Shown here piece by piece: positions 18,835 to 28,848 of a stretch of 30,985 bases of DNA (within the stretch, counting starts at the first letter, position 1; each line of letters starts with the position of its first letter). A program made the translations under genes and the position numbers. The notes beneath the pieces are model-generated. The model saw only the letters and a list, made by a program, of their open reading frames with translations. It was not told the DNA's origin and ran no database searches. The stretch spans positions 1 to 30,985 of the forward strand of contig JAEPRB010000360.1 in assembly GCA_016758965.1 (NCBI GenBank), read 5' to 3'. The DNA is from Circinella minor (lineage: Eukaryota; Mucoromycota; Mucoromycetes; Mucorales; Lichtheimiaceae).

Positions 18835-19373
18835 AAGTGATTAAAGTAAAAAAAAGTAATAATAATGATAACAATTTTCTTTTTGAAAAAAACAGGTACT
18901 TTATCTTTTTTTTTGATCACTGAGTTTTTTACGGAAACAAATTTATCCGTGATTTTTTTTGGGTCACGTGTACGGTAAAATCAAGAAGGTGCTGGCTAGT
19001 CATTATTTTATAAATATTATTATATAATTATATTTTAATTTTCACACGAAAATTTAAAAATATTAAAAATAATATAATATTCTAAAATTAATAAATTAAA
19101 TTTTAAAGTTCATAGAACTTTTGAAATATTAAATATAAATAATATATATTAGGGGGTTTCAAAAATGAAAAATTCGATTTTTGAAATCTGCGAAATTTCG
19201 CAGATTTGTAGATTTCGTAGATTTCAAAATTTAAACTACAGAACCAATTAAAATCCCTTGTGCAGTAACTGGCCAATGGTGCAAGTTCTTTTTTGTTTTC
19301 TTATGTTGTACCTGCAAAGTGACCTGTGGGATTTTTTTGTTACTTCTTTCTTTTGTTATTTCTTTCTTTCAAC
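18835..19373. other. AT-rich spacer between Harbinger 1 and Harbinger 2
   Basis: No gene is seen. It contains a CACGTG palindrome (about 18965), a long run of nearly pure A/T (about 19005-19150), and a 24-bp perfect palindrome listed separately. The left end of Harbinger 2 should lie here, but no inverted repeat matching the right flank was recognised. Confidence 0.5.
19184..19207. repeat. 24-bp perfect palindrome
   Basis: AAATCTGCGAAA is directly followed by its reverse complement with no spacer. Related AGATTTCGTAGATTTC sequence follows it. About 165 bp upstream of the Harbinger 2 transposase start, it may be a binding site for an element-encoded protein; that role is inference. Confidence 0.85.
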
Positions 19374-20579
19374 ATGGTTAAACTTTCACAAAAACAATGC
19401 GCAATTAAGCGAATTCATTCAAAAGTCAGAACATCAGAATATCGTAAAGCATCAATGTTCACAGGATCTCGAGAATATAACGATACTCAAGGAGAAATTG
19501 ACGAACTCATGCACATTGCTAAAGGGATTGAAAATTATTATTACCTTAACCCACGCCGAAATGTTCCAAAGCTTACAGAATACGCACTGTTTTTCTTTTC
19601 ATGGGACAATATTGAATTTCGAGGCATAGTCCGTATGAATAAATCGACATTTAAATTACTGACCAAAAAGATTGCAGAGCACGAAGTGTTTAAACCAAAA
19701 GACAATGGGCGGAAGCAGAGACCTATATGGCTTCAGTTAGCATGTACCTTGGAACGGTTAGCTTATGATGGTACTGGGTGGTCTGTACATAGTATTGCAC
19801 GCCAATGGGGTGTCGCTTCTGGGTCAGTCAGTACCTACATGAAACGTGTTATAACAGCACTCAATGACCTTTCCCCCAAATATATCAAGTGGCCCGACGA
19901 AGCAGAACATATACAAATAGCAAGTTGCATCCAAGAATCCTATAACTTCCCTTCTTGTGTTGGGTTTATTGATGGGACCCACATGGTTTTGTCACAAAAA
20001 CCAAAAAAACAAGGGGAGGTTTACTTCAATCGCAAACAGCATTATTCGATGAATGTGCAAGCTATTTGTGATCACAGGAGAATAATTCGACATCTGCAAG
20101 TTGGATTGCCTGGCTGTTTCAGTGACTTGACGGTGCATAAAATGTCGTCAGTTTACAAACACCCTCTTAATCATTTTTCTGAAAATGAATATATCCTTGG
20201 TGATTCAGGGTATGCACTATCCAAACGTTTGCTGACTCCATATAAAGAACCAGCAATGTGAGGCAATGACGACAATAAGAATTTCAATGAGATGCATCCT
20301 TCTGCACGAGTTGCAATTGAGAATACGTTTGGAATTTGGAAAAGAAGCTGGCGATATCTTAAAGGTATCCCATTACAGTTATGGAACGATAATGAATTTC
20401 ACTATTTAAATCATATTGTCAAGGCCACTGCAGTATTGCATAACTTTCTGCTATTAAATAACAATGACTGGGATCCTCAAGTAAGCAGTGCTGAACAAGA
20501 TGTTTCTTTGAATGAACCTGAGACAGATGATGTCAACCTATGGCGTGAATCCATCATGACGATCATTTTACCAAAATAA
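19374..20579 (+). pseudogene. Harbinger 2 DDE transposase
   Basis: A single-exon frame of 402 codons is broken once by TGA at 20259-20261 (codon 296), where an Arg codon would fit. A helix-turn-helix (WSVHSIARQWGVASGSVSTY, about 136-155) precedes the DDE_4 nuclease. Catalytic candidates are D200 (GFIDGTHMVL), D251 (LPGCFSDLTVHK) and E316 (ARVAIENTFGIWKRSW). The motif GDSGYALSKRLLTPY precedes the stop. The stop falls before the third catalytic residue, so the truncated product should be inactive. The chosen ATG follows an in-frame hydrophobic leader that begins at 19326. That leader is mostly pyrimidine-rich promoter-like sequence, so the later start is more likely. Confidence 0.85.
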
Positions 20580-20608
20580 ACTTACACCATGGGAAATTGG
20601 AAACCAAA

Positions 20609-20825
20609 ATCCTAACAATCCTAACAATCCTAACAAATCCTAACATCTTTTTACATTACACACTTCCAAATTTGGTCAGAAAAAATTAAATCCTAACAAT
20701 CCTAACAATCCTAACAAATCCTAACATTTTTTTTTACGTTGCACACTTCCAAATTCGCTCAGAAAAAATAAATTCTGACAATCCTGACAATCCTAACAAA
20801 TCCTAACAATTTCAAGTTACACATT
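20609..20825 (+). repeat. Subterminal tandem repeats (TCCTAACAA arrays)
   Basis: About 2.6 copies of an ~81-bp unit. Each starts with three to four copies of TCCTAACAA and continues with ACACTTCCAAAT and a CTCAGAAAAAATAA-like end. In the third copy some TAACA become TGACA. Only one short inverted copy lies at the right end (about 27048-27072). In plant CACTA elements such arrays bind the auxiliary TnpA protein; the second gene of this element is a candidate binder by analogy. Confidence 0.85.
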
Positions 20826-21001
20826 GAACATTTTAAAGCCCCAAAGTTAAGTCACGGTCAATGTCTAGTACAGTGGACTGAAGGACAAAACGAACGATTT
20901 CATTGTATTGATGAATTTGAACATTATAAAAAAGTAAATACGGAAAATATTTTATATGAATATATAAATAAGGGTGTGTCTGTGTGCATGTCAGATTGAA
21001 G
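20826..21001. other. 3' flank of the CACTA 2 transposase
   Basis: AT-rich sequence between the subterminal array and the transposase stop. No gene or structured repeat was seen. Confidence 0.5.
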
Positions 21002-24000
21002 CTATATTTTACTAATCTTCCCAAGGGTAATATCTCCTGGAATCATTTCAGGATATACAACATAGTATCGGTCCGGATGGAGTGACGATTTTAGTAGTCC
21101 CGCGTAACCTCGAATGTTACTGGCATGGACAACGTAGAATTTGTCACTACGACTTGTATTTTCACTTGTACGGTGTCCATATGGGACGCCCGTTTTCATC
21201 GCTCTTGGTGATGTGCCATACTTTGTCATTTGTAAATTTCCATATATTTTCACTAAACATAAAGGGTGTTCACCAGCTATTGGAAATATTGCCAAAGTAA
21301 GTACTTATTTTAATAATCTAATCAACAACTATAAATGAACTAACCTCCTTTATAAGTGTGAGTGAAAAATAATATAAGCTCACCAAAGTATGTAGCCCAT
21401 GCACCCCCTTTGATGCGAAGTCGAAGTTTAACGAGTGTATCCATTTTTTTTGCAGTACTTGGGAATTCTTGGCATCGATAGATAGTGTCAATCTTGAACA
21501 AACGTTTACCAACTCGAATATTTTGATCCAAGGTGCTACGTCTAACACGGTTGTCAGGGAAATAGTTATGCCAATACTTTTTGACATATCTTTCAAGGTT
21601 ATATTTGGAAAATGCATCAAGGGTTGAGAATTGAATATCCTAAAGTTCAACTTGGTCGATACTAGGTAATTCATCATCTTCTTTGTCACCTTCTTCGTCA
21701 CTGCTGTCACCGTTGTCACTTTCTGCACCCTCCTCGCTTTCGTTACCACTATCAAACTCTTCACCGATATCATTTTCAAAATTTTCGATATTAGCAGTAG
21801 GTTGAATGACATAAAAGTTTTCCAGTTCTTCAGCATCATCGAGTACTTCTTCTTCACCATATACGCGTTCAAAGGTACGCAACAGTAATTGACGCTTGAT
21901 GATATTGGCGGCATTGGCACCAGGAAGCACTCGCTGTTTGATATGGCGTCTAAAAAATCCTACAGTTTATATAAAATATATAAGCTCATCATAAAATCAT
22001 AATGTGACACCGACATAATTTACAACATACCAATTGCGCGTTCGGCTGATTGTGTACTATACACTCTGAGAGGACCTAACTTTGAGCAGATTGTATATAT
22101 ATGGCGCAAGTAATGGAAGTTGACAGTGTACATGTTTTTATTGACATTGTTCATCATGTGAAGATGCCAGGCATGTAGGTTCCTATCAAAACACACACAT
22201 TTTTTTTTAATAAATGAGAATATATGTATAACTTTAACCAGTATAGTACTTACTCTTCAATATTAGCTATGTCATCACCATCGATTTCCCACAGAAGAGC
22301 TAACGTACATCCGATCACAAGTGACATCAAGGCTTGAACTTGTTCACTGTTGGCTGTATAGATATCCACCAAATTTTCGAATACCAAAGTTGGCACCACA
22401 ATTTGCAAGAACATTATCCAGTCAATAGAGCGCATAAGACCTGCTTTTCGAGACACGTCTATTGATCGAAGGTAAACAACATCAGCTCCTGATTAATGTA
22501 TATTTTCTTTTTTTCTTTTTACTTGATAATAATATATACCTCTAAAGCTTCCTTCGAATATTGACGAAGGAATAGTTCTTCCCGATTCAACAAGAGCACT
22601 CCCAATTTTTAAACACTTTTGCTTCGGTAGTCTAATAGTGGTATTGACATCAGTTTCGAAATCACCAGAAATCATGCTCCACAACTTCTTTGTCACATTT
22701 GCACCTATCAAATGCATCTCATCCAATCCAAAAAAAGAAGATCCATGGAATGACTTCAGCTTGGCAAACTCAGTTGCTTTTGCAATACCAAATTCCTATA
22801 TTGGAAGAACAAGATATTAGTCCATAAGATGGCACTCAAAACTCAAAACATTTAACCATGATAGCCCTTACTTGATTTCCAAATTTAAATTCATCATTGC
22901 TTCTTTCTTGAGGCATATTCACAGTCCCAGTATAATAACGTCCATTTCCTCTACCAGTTGGGCTGATGGATGATACACTCTTGATATGACATTGTCGACA
23001 ACCATAACTTGAATTATGGCCTGAATGATGTATCAACTCCTGGACACCAACAATGTCACCAGATGCCAGTAACAGGTGTACCTTGACTTTGACCGAGCCG
23101 TTTGGAAATCTCACTTCCATTCCCGCATTCTCAAGGATAAATAATTCATTCATCAAAGGCTTCAAAAAACTGTACAAGTTTCCAGTGTGATCTGCCGGTA
23201 TTATTGATACCTGTAACATATTTTTTTTCTTATACCTGGATATATTAAAAAAAAGTTAAGTATACATCACAAGTAATCAAGTTAAAATACATAATACAAA
23301 AAAAAATAATATGAATACTAACCTCTCATTTGGCGGCAGACTCAGAAATACTATATGCACAATTGTCATTTTAGAACTTCCTCCTTCGAAAGGTGCAAAT
23401 CCGTCGATGAACAATGATATAGCAAGATCCAAATCGTCCATGGATTGATTAGGGAAGAGGTTTGGCTTCAATTCCTTGTACACGGACCCATCAAATATAT
23501 CTTTCAACATTCCAGGACTATGCTCTTGTGTCATAGTTTGGTAAAGCGAGGATCGGATATCATTATTTGCAATGAAATATGCCAACTGTCTTGCAAGTGG
23601 GAAGTACGACATGGTTGCTATTGGCTTTCCGTTTGGATTGAACTATTTTTCCTTGCACTTGCAAGGATTATTTCAAAATTGAGGGAAAAGCCGGCAACGG
23701 TTTGGGCACATATGGTACTTGGTCTCCTTGAGTTTGAACATTCTCTCCAGGCGAGCTTCACTCTTTGCAGGGCTAAACAATGGTATTTTATCTATTTTTT
23801 TGGTACGTTTTAGCATTACTTATTCATTAATAAATACTATAGAAACCTAGTGCTTACCAAACTCATTATCTACAATCCACTTGTTCAACATTAGAAGTAA
23901 TGAATTATACCCAGCTCGACTGACATTATTCTCCTGGACCCAGCAATACAAGTCATAGCTTTTGCGTTCGTGGTCTTCTAATGTCAGCGGTGGATCAACA

Positions 24001-24668
24001 GATTCAATGATTGAACTATTTGTAGATAAGGGTGGCTCCAAATCCCAAGCATCGATATAATTGCCTTGTATTTCTTCTTCACCAATACCAATACCTGACA
24101 TATCATCCGAATCGTCATCTTTACTTTCTTCTTCAGTATAGTTATCATCAGTGTCATTATCAGTATCGTCACCATCACCAGCAATACCGAGGATTGGAAT
24201 ACCAAAAACAGTTGGAATGGTGGAGGCAGCATGATGGATGGAATCAATAGGATGGGTAGTATCAACAGAACGAGTGGGAGGAGTTTCTAATTCTTGACCA
24301 ACAAATGGTGCTTCGGGTAAACCAAAATCGAAATCGTCCATGTCTATGTTATCATTATTATGCTGGTGCAGATTAAAGGTAAGTCCATCTTCATTAACTT
24401 GGCTTTGTCCTATAGCTATAGGTTCTGCTTCTGGCAATTGTTCAGGATCATTAGCAACCGGTGCATATGTCTGTTCATAATGGTAATAAGGTGTATTGTT
24501 TCCAACTACATAAATCAAAAGGTCAGTATTAGGTGTAAGATAGTGTATAGTAACTATATTATTTTAAACAATATTGACTGTACCACATGTTTCATAATGC
24601 GCTTGGAACCTCTGTTTATTATAAGGCAAGTTGCATTTCTCATAGTATATATCTTTTGGGTTGGGCAT
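21002..24668 (-). pseudogene. CACTA 2 Tnp2-like transposase, nine exons
   Basis: Nine exons join with consistent phase into 1,041 residues: 24668-24584, 24505-23858, 23791-23323, 23235-22872, 22795-22540, 22488-22254, 22182-22031, 21959-21345 and 21303-21002. It starts MPNPKDIYYEKCNLP, with a C2H2-like pattern ending AHYETC. An acidic linker (GDGDDTDNDTDDNYTEEE) precedes the core: KYHMCPNRCRLF, PLARQLAYFIAN, a segment from NER to SFLKPLMNEL, YGCRQCHIK, GLDEMHLIGANVTKKLW, and LHAWHLHMMNNVNK to KLGPLRVYS. The C-terminal domain contains YGHRTSENTS and FYVVHASN. In-frame stops are TGA 23675-23673, TAG 23645-23643 and TAG 21642-21640. Splice sites are otherwise intact, so the nonsense codons appear to postdate a functional gene. 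Confidence 0.85.
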
Positions 24669-24846
24669 AATAAAAAAAAAAACTTGATGAATATAATGGT
24701 TGAATAGATTTACTTTAGGTCTTTTATAGGTTTTTTTTACAGTGCTGTGCTTTAATTTTGATTTTATTTTGTTGCGTAGTACCATAATATCTGGTACCTG
24801 AGAACCTATGTAACACACTTTAAAAAAAGGTAAAGGACATTCCAAC
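24669..24846. promoter_or_regulatory. Bidirectional promoter region of CACTA 2
   Basis: 178 bp separate the divergent start codons of the transposase (24668, minus) and the second gene (24847, plus). The region is AT-rich with a TTTTATAGG stretch near 24722. No motif can be assigned with certainty. Confidence 0.45.
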
Positions 24847-26663
24847 ATGCAACATCAACAACAACCCAATGAACAACGAACAATCGCAAATGACATTTAT
24901 GATGTCGTTTCCGAAATTTTGAACCACATGAAGCAAATTGAGCAGGATCTTCACTCTATGAAGGAGTGCATTAGTGATTTAGAGAAACAAACGGTTCTTC
25001 CCCAGCAACAACTGCAGCAACCGCAGGAGCAACAACAATTGGAAAAGACGCAGCAACAATTGGGTCAAGTGAATTTGCAACTGGAAGTACTGCGAAACAT
25101 TTTCAGTAAAAAGGTGGAAAGATTCCCCCTAATCCCACTCAAGCCGTTCACCATTCCTTCTGATAACGTTATCGCAGCCCCAAGAAATGTGAAAGGTAAT
25201 GCCATAATGCATACGAAAAAACATATTATAGTTCATTTTGTCGGTGCTGTGATGAATTTTAGAGAATCAGAAGAACTTGAGCAAGTTGAAAGTATCATGC
25301 GGCATTTCACTTTGCAAGCAAAGAACCGCTATAAAGGTTATTTGCAGGTTGTGTATGACAATTATGAAGACCCATCCAGCAAAAAGGGGTTGGGCGCAAT
25401 GGGTGATATGGATATCCTTGCAAAGGATTTTGGAATTTTTGTCAAGGAAAATATTCAAGGTATACCAATGGACATTTGTGAGGATAATTGGGTTGCCAAT
25501 TATTTTCTCAAAACATTAGGATACACAATCACTCGCCCGTAAGTAACTGAATATGATAGAAAGCTGGGAAATTGTTTAAATGCTAATAATAATATTTTTT
25601 TATAGTAAGGGTAAAGAAAGTACGAAGGATACTACTGGTTCAGTTAATCAGGCAATGTATGTATAAATTTATAATAACCATTATCATAGTATAGCATTAT
25701 TGATTCTAATCATTAAATAAAAATGTAGGAGTTTGATGGGTACATCCTCTGTTCTCTCGTCTTCTACTCGGGCTTCATTCATGTCAATGTAAGTAGTGAT
25801 CGATTTGATAATGTGATATTTTACCTGAGCAATGGTCGTGATTAAACTAATATAAATTGATTCTAGTGACAGCGATGCAGGTCCCTTTGTTGGCGAGTCA
25901 GCACTAGGGTTGTTATAGACTAGTCCTGTCTATAGTGAACTTTTAACCAGGTCAATAAATGATACAGTAGAAAAAGAGGTTAATTTTTTATTTTTCCAGT
26001 CTAGCAACCCTTTTATACTGCTGAACCAGCTTGTACAACCCATGTTACCATGAGTTCGCTTTTACCGAAGTCTGCCTGTTACTAAGTCTGTAACAAGGGT
26101 AAGTCATCATAAACAACTAGAATCTTTGCGTATGTCAATAAAGCAGTAATTTCATTCTCTTCTAACCACAACAACTTTATAGATCATCCTCTACTGCTAT
26201 TGATCTTGTTTTCTCAATTCCACCTGTTCCTGCTTTCTCCATTCCTGCTCCTCGAAATCCTCTTGCTACTACCACTACTACCACTACTATGCTTCCTACT
26301 GCTTCTACTACTGTTACTACTTCTACTACTGCTTCTACTTCTACTTCATCACTCACATTTGTTCCTCCTACTCCCGTTCCTTATTATAATGATCCTTCTT
26401 TTTCTATGCACCCACCGTCATACAACCAATACTTTCCCACCCAACCTGTCTTATCATCAAACACATAAGCTCTTTCTTCATATAATCCGCCTTCCACTCC
26501 AGCACTAACTCCTATTAATACTCATGATCATGGTATACCACCTCCTCTCCCAACCACCCCTCACCGCCGTGTTGCATCCATCACATCGCCCAACTCATCC
26601 TCTACAGCGAACAACCCAAGAGCAAGAAGAGTGAAACCAAAAAGACCCTCTTCCAACAGATAA
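24847..26663 (+). pseudogene. CACTA 2 second gene, coiled coil then Ser/Thr/Pro-rich tail
   Basis: Exons 24847-25538, 25606-25656, 25729-25788 and one from 25867 join in phase. The final exon begins after an acceptor near 26182 and ends TAA 26661-26663. The first exon codes for a Gln-rich coiled coil (LEKQTVLPQQQLQQPQEQQQ) and then a globular region of about 150 residues (HIIVHFVGAVMNFRESEEL, NWVANYFLKTLGYT) that I do not recognise. The tail is Thr/Pro/Ser-rich and ends basic (RARRVKPKRPSSNR), like a nuclear localisation signal. Stops interrupt it at 25916-25918 (TAG) and 26466-26468 (TAA). The stretch 25960-26100 is disrupted and its exon limits are uncertain. It is likely the TnpA-like end-binding partner of the transposase. 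Confidence 0.55.
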
Positions 26664-26673
26664 GTTTATGACT

Positions 26674-26788
26674 ATGATTATTTTTATTATTATGTTTACT
26701 ATGTTTATCTTCTTATTAGTATGATTATTTTATTATTATTATTTTTATTATTATGTTTACTATGTTTATCTTCTTATTAGTATGATTA

Positions 26789-26858
<70 letters not shown>

Positions 26859-26880
26859 GTTTTATTTTTATTTTATTTTT
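26674..26880 (+). repeat. AT-rich tandem duplication and (ATT)n microsatellite
   Basis: A segment containing ATGTTTACTATGTTTATCTT is repeated with a period of about 60 bp (first copy from about 26674). It is followed by roughly 22 uninterrupted ATT units (about 26790-26858). It lies in the 3' flank of the CACTA 2 second gene. Confidence 0.85.
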
Positions 26881-27094
26881 ATTATTATTTTTTATGAATA
26901 TATTTTTTATTACTACCATCAATGTTTATTTTTGACCAATAATATTTTGCATGTATGATGATTGATGTGAATTTTGTGAGATTGTATGTAGATACACAAA
27001 TTTCCAAAACAAGCTAATGACCAATATGAGTTTTAAATTCCTATGTCAGGATTTGTTAGGATTGTTAGGATCGCTTGAATCCTTTCCCATGGTG
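26881..27094. other. Right subterminal region of CACTA 2
   Basis: Non-coding. It holds the single inverted copy of the TCCTAACAA motif (about 27048-27072) and the terminal CCCATGGTG. Nothing else was recognised. Confidence 0.6.
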
Positions 27095-27134
27095 TTAGCA
27101 TTTTCCAAAATAATTTTTTATTGCTGATCATCCT

Positions 27135-28259
27135 TTACAATGTATCAGAAAATCGAGTCCACAATTCTTCTGTTTCACCTGGAGTATAGCCATTGATGAG
27201 AAGCTTTTGTATGAATTTCATTTTGGTTGCTAATTCACGATCATCTGCTTTTTTGAATAAAATGGCCCTTTTGAGCTCAAGTTTCTCTCGAGCAAGTTGC
27301 ATTTCGGCGGCATGTTTTTTATTCTCAAGCTTGATACAGTCTTTCTCCAACTTAAGCCGCTTCGTACCTTGGTCATCATAAGCAGCAGTGAAGTTACCAT
27401 GACGTTTAGGCATTGGAGCTACATCTTCATCCACGTCATCCTCATCATCTTCTCCTTCATCGTCATCTTCGTCTTCATCTTCACCTTCATCTTCCACATC
27501 TTCTTCCACATCTTCTTCACCTTCATCTTCAACATCTTCTTCACCTTTATCTTCCACATCTTCTTCCACATCTTCAATATCCTCTTCATCATTATCATAT
27601 TCGCCATCGTGAAAAGGAATGGCATCCTCATATTTGCTTTCAAAAGCTCGTACCACCTGGCTTCCAGCTCCTATGACATTATCATCCACGACTGGTTCAT
27701 TAGATACAGCAGTAGTATCTTCGCGCGTCATCTGGTGATCGTTGTCTGTTGGATCAGTGACTGGAGCCAGAGTGCTCGCATACTGAAACGAACGAGGAGC
27801 AGCGCCACTTTCCTCATGATATGATGGACTGACATTTTCTCTGTGCTGGTACAATGCCTTCAATCTCGTGCATCTATAACACATACTTTCTTTTTTAGCT
27901 TCAATAGTCTGAATGCCCTTTTTCCGATTACTATCCGTTATTCCCCAACCAGTAGCGCCTAAACCATCGTCGCCACACAAGTTGAACACCTTTTTGAAGT
28001 TTTGAAACCATTTTTCAAAACGCGATTTAGCACTAATTGTGGTCCAACCTGCTCCAACCTTTTGAGCCATAAGTGCATAGATTTCTGTTTTACGTGTTTT
28101 TCTGTTATCATTTTTAGGAACACTAGATTTGTGGATTCCACAGAGACATTGAAAATTTTCCGGAACTTCAATAATGCTTAACATTACTTCATATTGTTCA
28201 CGGGTACAATGTTTTCCATTGCGTGAAGATGCAGCATTTGAGTTGTTTTCGTTGGACAT
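27135..28259 (-). CDS. Harbinger 2 Myb/SANT-like DNA-binding protein
   Basis: An intact 374-residue single-exon frame has its ATG at 28259 and TAA at 27137-27135. Residues of about 15-110 (HCTREQYEVMLSIIEVPENF, VGAGWTTISAKSRFEKWFQN) resemble the Myb/SANT or trihelix domain of Harbinger accessory proteins. The region around 125-140 has a Cys pair (MCYRCTR). An acidic tract of about 60 residues (about 225-285), built from repeated EEDVED units, follows. Then come a basic segment (PMPKRHG) and a long coiled coil (KRLKLEKDCIKLENKKHAAE). By family analogy it would partner the transposase at 19374-20579. It is one of the few genes here with no internal stop. Confidence 0.75.
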   Translation of the reverse strand: MSNENNSNAASSRNGKHCTREQYEVMLSIIEVPENFQCLCGIHKSSVPKNDNRKTRKTEIYALMAQKVGAGWTTISAKSRFEKWFQNFKKVFNLCGDDGLGATGWGITDSNRKKGIQTIEAKKESMCYRCTRLKALYQHRENVSPSYHEESGAAPRSFQYASTLAPVTDPTDNDHQMTREDTTAVSNEPVVDDNVIGAGSQVVRAFESKYEDAIPFHDGEYDNDEEDIEDVEEDVEDKGEEDVEDEGEEDVEEDVEDEGEDEDEDDDEGEDDEDDVDEDVAPMPKRHGNFTAAYDDQGTKRLKLEKDCIKLENKKHAAEMQLAREKLELKRAILFKKADDRELATKMKFIQKLLINGYTPGETEELWTRFSDTL

Positions 28260-28848
28260 GTTCAGATAAAAGTGAAAAAAAATTGAGAGAACTAAAAATA
28301 ATAAACTTTATTGAAATACACACCTAAAGGTCCAAATGTTCAAATTTGGTATTTGTTTACTTCAAGCATTAATATTATTGGCTAAAGCTTACAGATTTGT
28401 TATTTTTTGTTAGTTGGGGGTTGGATTTCAACAGGGAACCGAGTGAACTAGGGGGGTCCATTGAAGATTTGGTTGATTTTCAAAAATCTCGTGTAACAAA
28501 GAATAAATTTACACAAAATTTTGCTAAGTCATTTACTGTCACAGCATATTGTAGAGACCATTTATCACACGCTATGCAGTGAATCTTTTGAAAAAATTCA
28601 AAAAATAAATTACAATTTGTTCTTCAGTTAATACTAATAGTAAAAAGGAAATAATAAATGGACAAAAAAGTTGATACAGTGATTAAATATAAAATATACA
28701 TAAGGACGGAGAAGATAATTAAAGGTATCATAAATAGGTATAAAAGAAAAAAAATGATGATAATAGAAAATGTACTAGTACTGTATAAAAATAAAGATGG
28801 GTGATAATTGAATAGAGAAAATATTATGAAGGCTGTAAAGCATGACAA
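28260..28848. other. AT-rich spacer, no confirmed gene
   Basis: Leader of the Harbinger 2 Myb-like gene, then A/T-rich DNA. A 61-codon plus-strand frame (28397-28582) has no recognisable features. The right end of Harbinger 2 and the 3' end of the next element should lie here, but no inverted repeat was recognised. Confidence 0.5.

Larger units (their letters stand above)
20585..27094. mobile_element. CACTA-like element 2, complete
   Basis: The ends read CACCATGGGAAA (left, 20585) and its inverse at 27083-27094, flanked by TTA on both sides (20582-20584 and 27095-27097). After a short unmatched stretch both ends carry the same subterminal motif, ATCCTAACAATCCTAACA, in inverted orientation. 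A nine-exon Tnp2-like transposase on the minus strand and a second gene on the plus strand are transcribed divergently from a 178-bp shared promoter region. Terminal CAC...GTG, a 3-bp duplication, subterminal motif arrays and a Tnp2-type enzyme are the hallmarks of the CACTA/EnSpm superfamily. The usual CACTA terminus is varied here to CACCA. Confidence 0.85.
19374..28259. mobile_element. PIF/Harbinger element 2 (gene pair split by a CACTA-like insert)
   Basis: A transposase (+, 19374-20579) and a Myb/SANT-like protein (-, 28259-27135) would be convergent neighbours about 40 bp apart if the CACTA-like element at 20585-27094 were removed. That is the same arrangement as Harbinger 1 (58 bp). 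The coordinates given are those of the genes. The terminal repeats lie outside them and were not identified. Confidence 0.65.

Noticed and set aside
20609..20825. CRISPR-like array
   Set aside because: The units are near-identical tandem copies with no unique spacers and sit just inside the terminus of a eukaryotic DNA transposon.
26200..26508. Leucine-rich 102-codon frame
   Set aside because: Shifted frame of the Ser/Thr/Pro-rich tail of the CACTA 2 second gene; the poly-Leu product comes from repeated CTACTA triplets.
27297..27824. Plus-strand Phe/Ile-rich frame
   Set aside because: Antisense of the acidic repeat of the Myb-like gene on the minus strand.
28397..28582. 61-codon plus-strand frame as a host gene
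   Set aside because: Short, no recognisable motif, no promoter or splice context.
19150..28620. TIRs of Harbinger 2 at the GGGGGTTTCAA-like sequences (about 19151 and 28422)
   Set aside because: The two similar stretches are in direct, not inverted, orientation and match only loosely, so they cannot be taken as the element ends.
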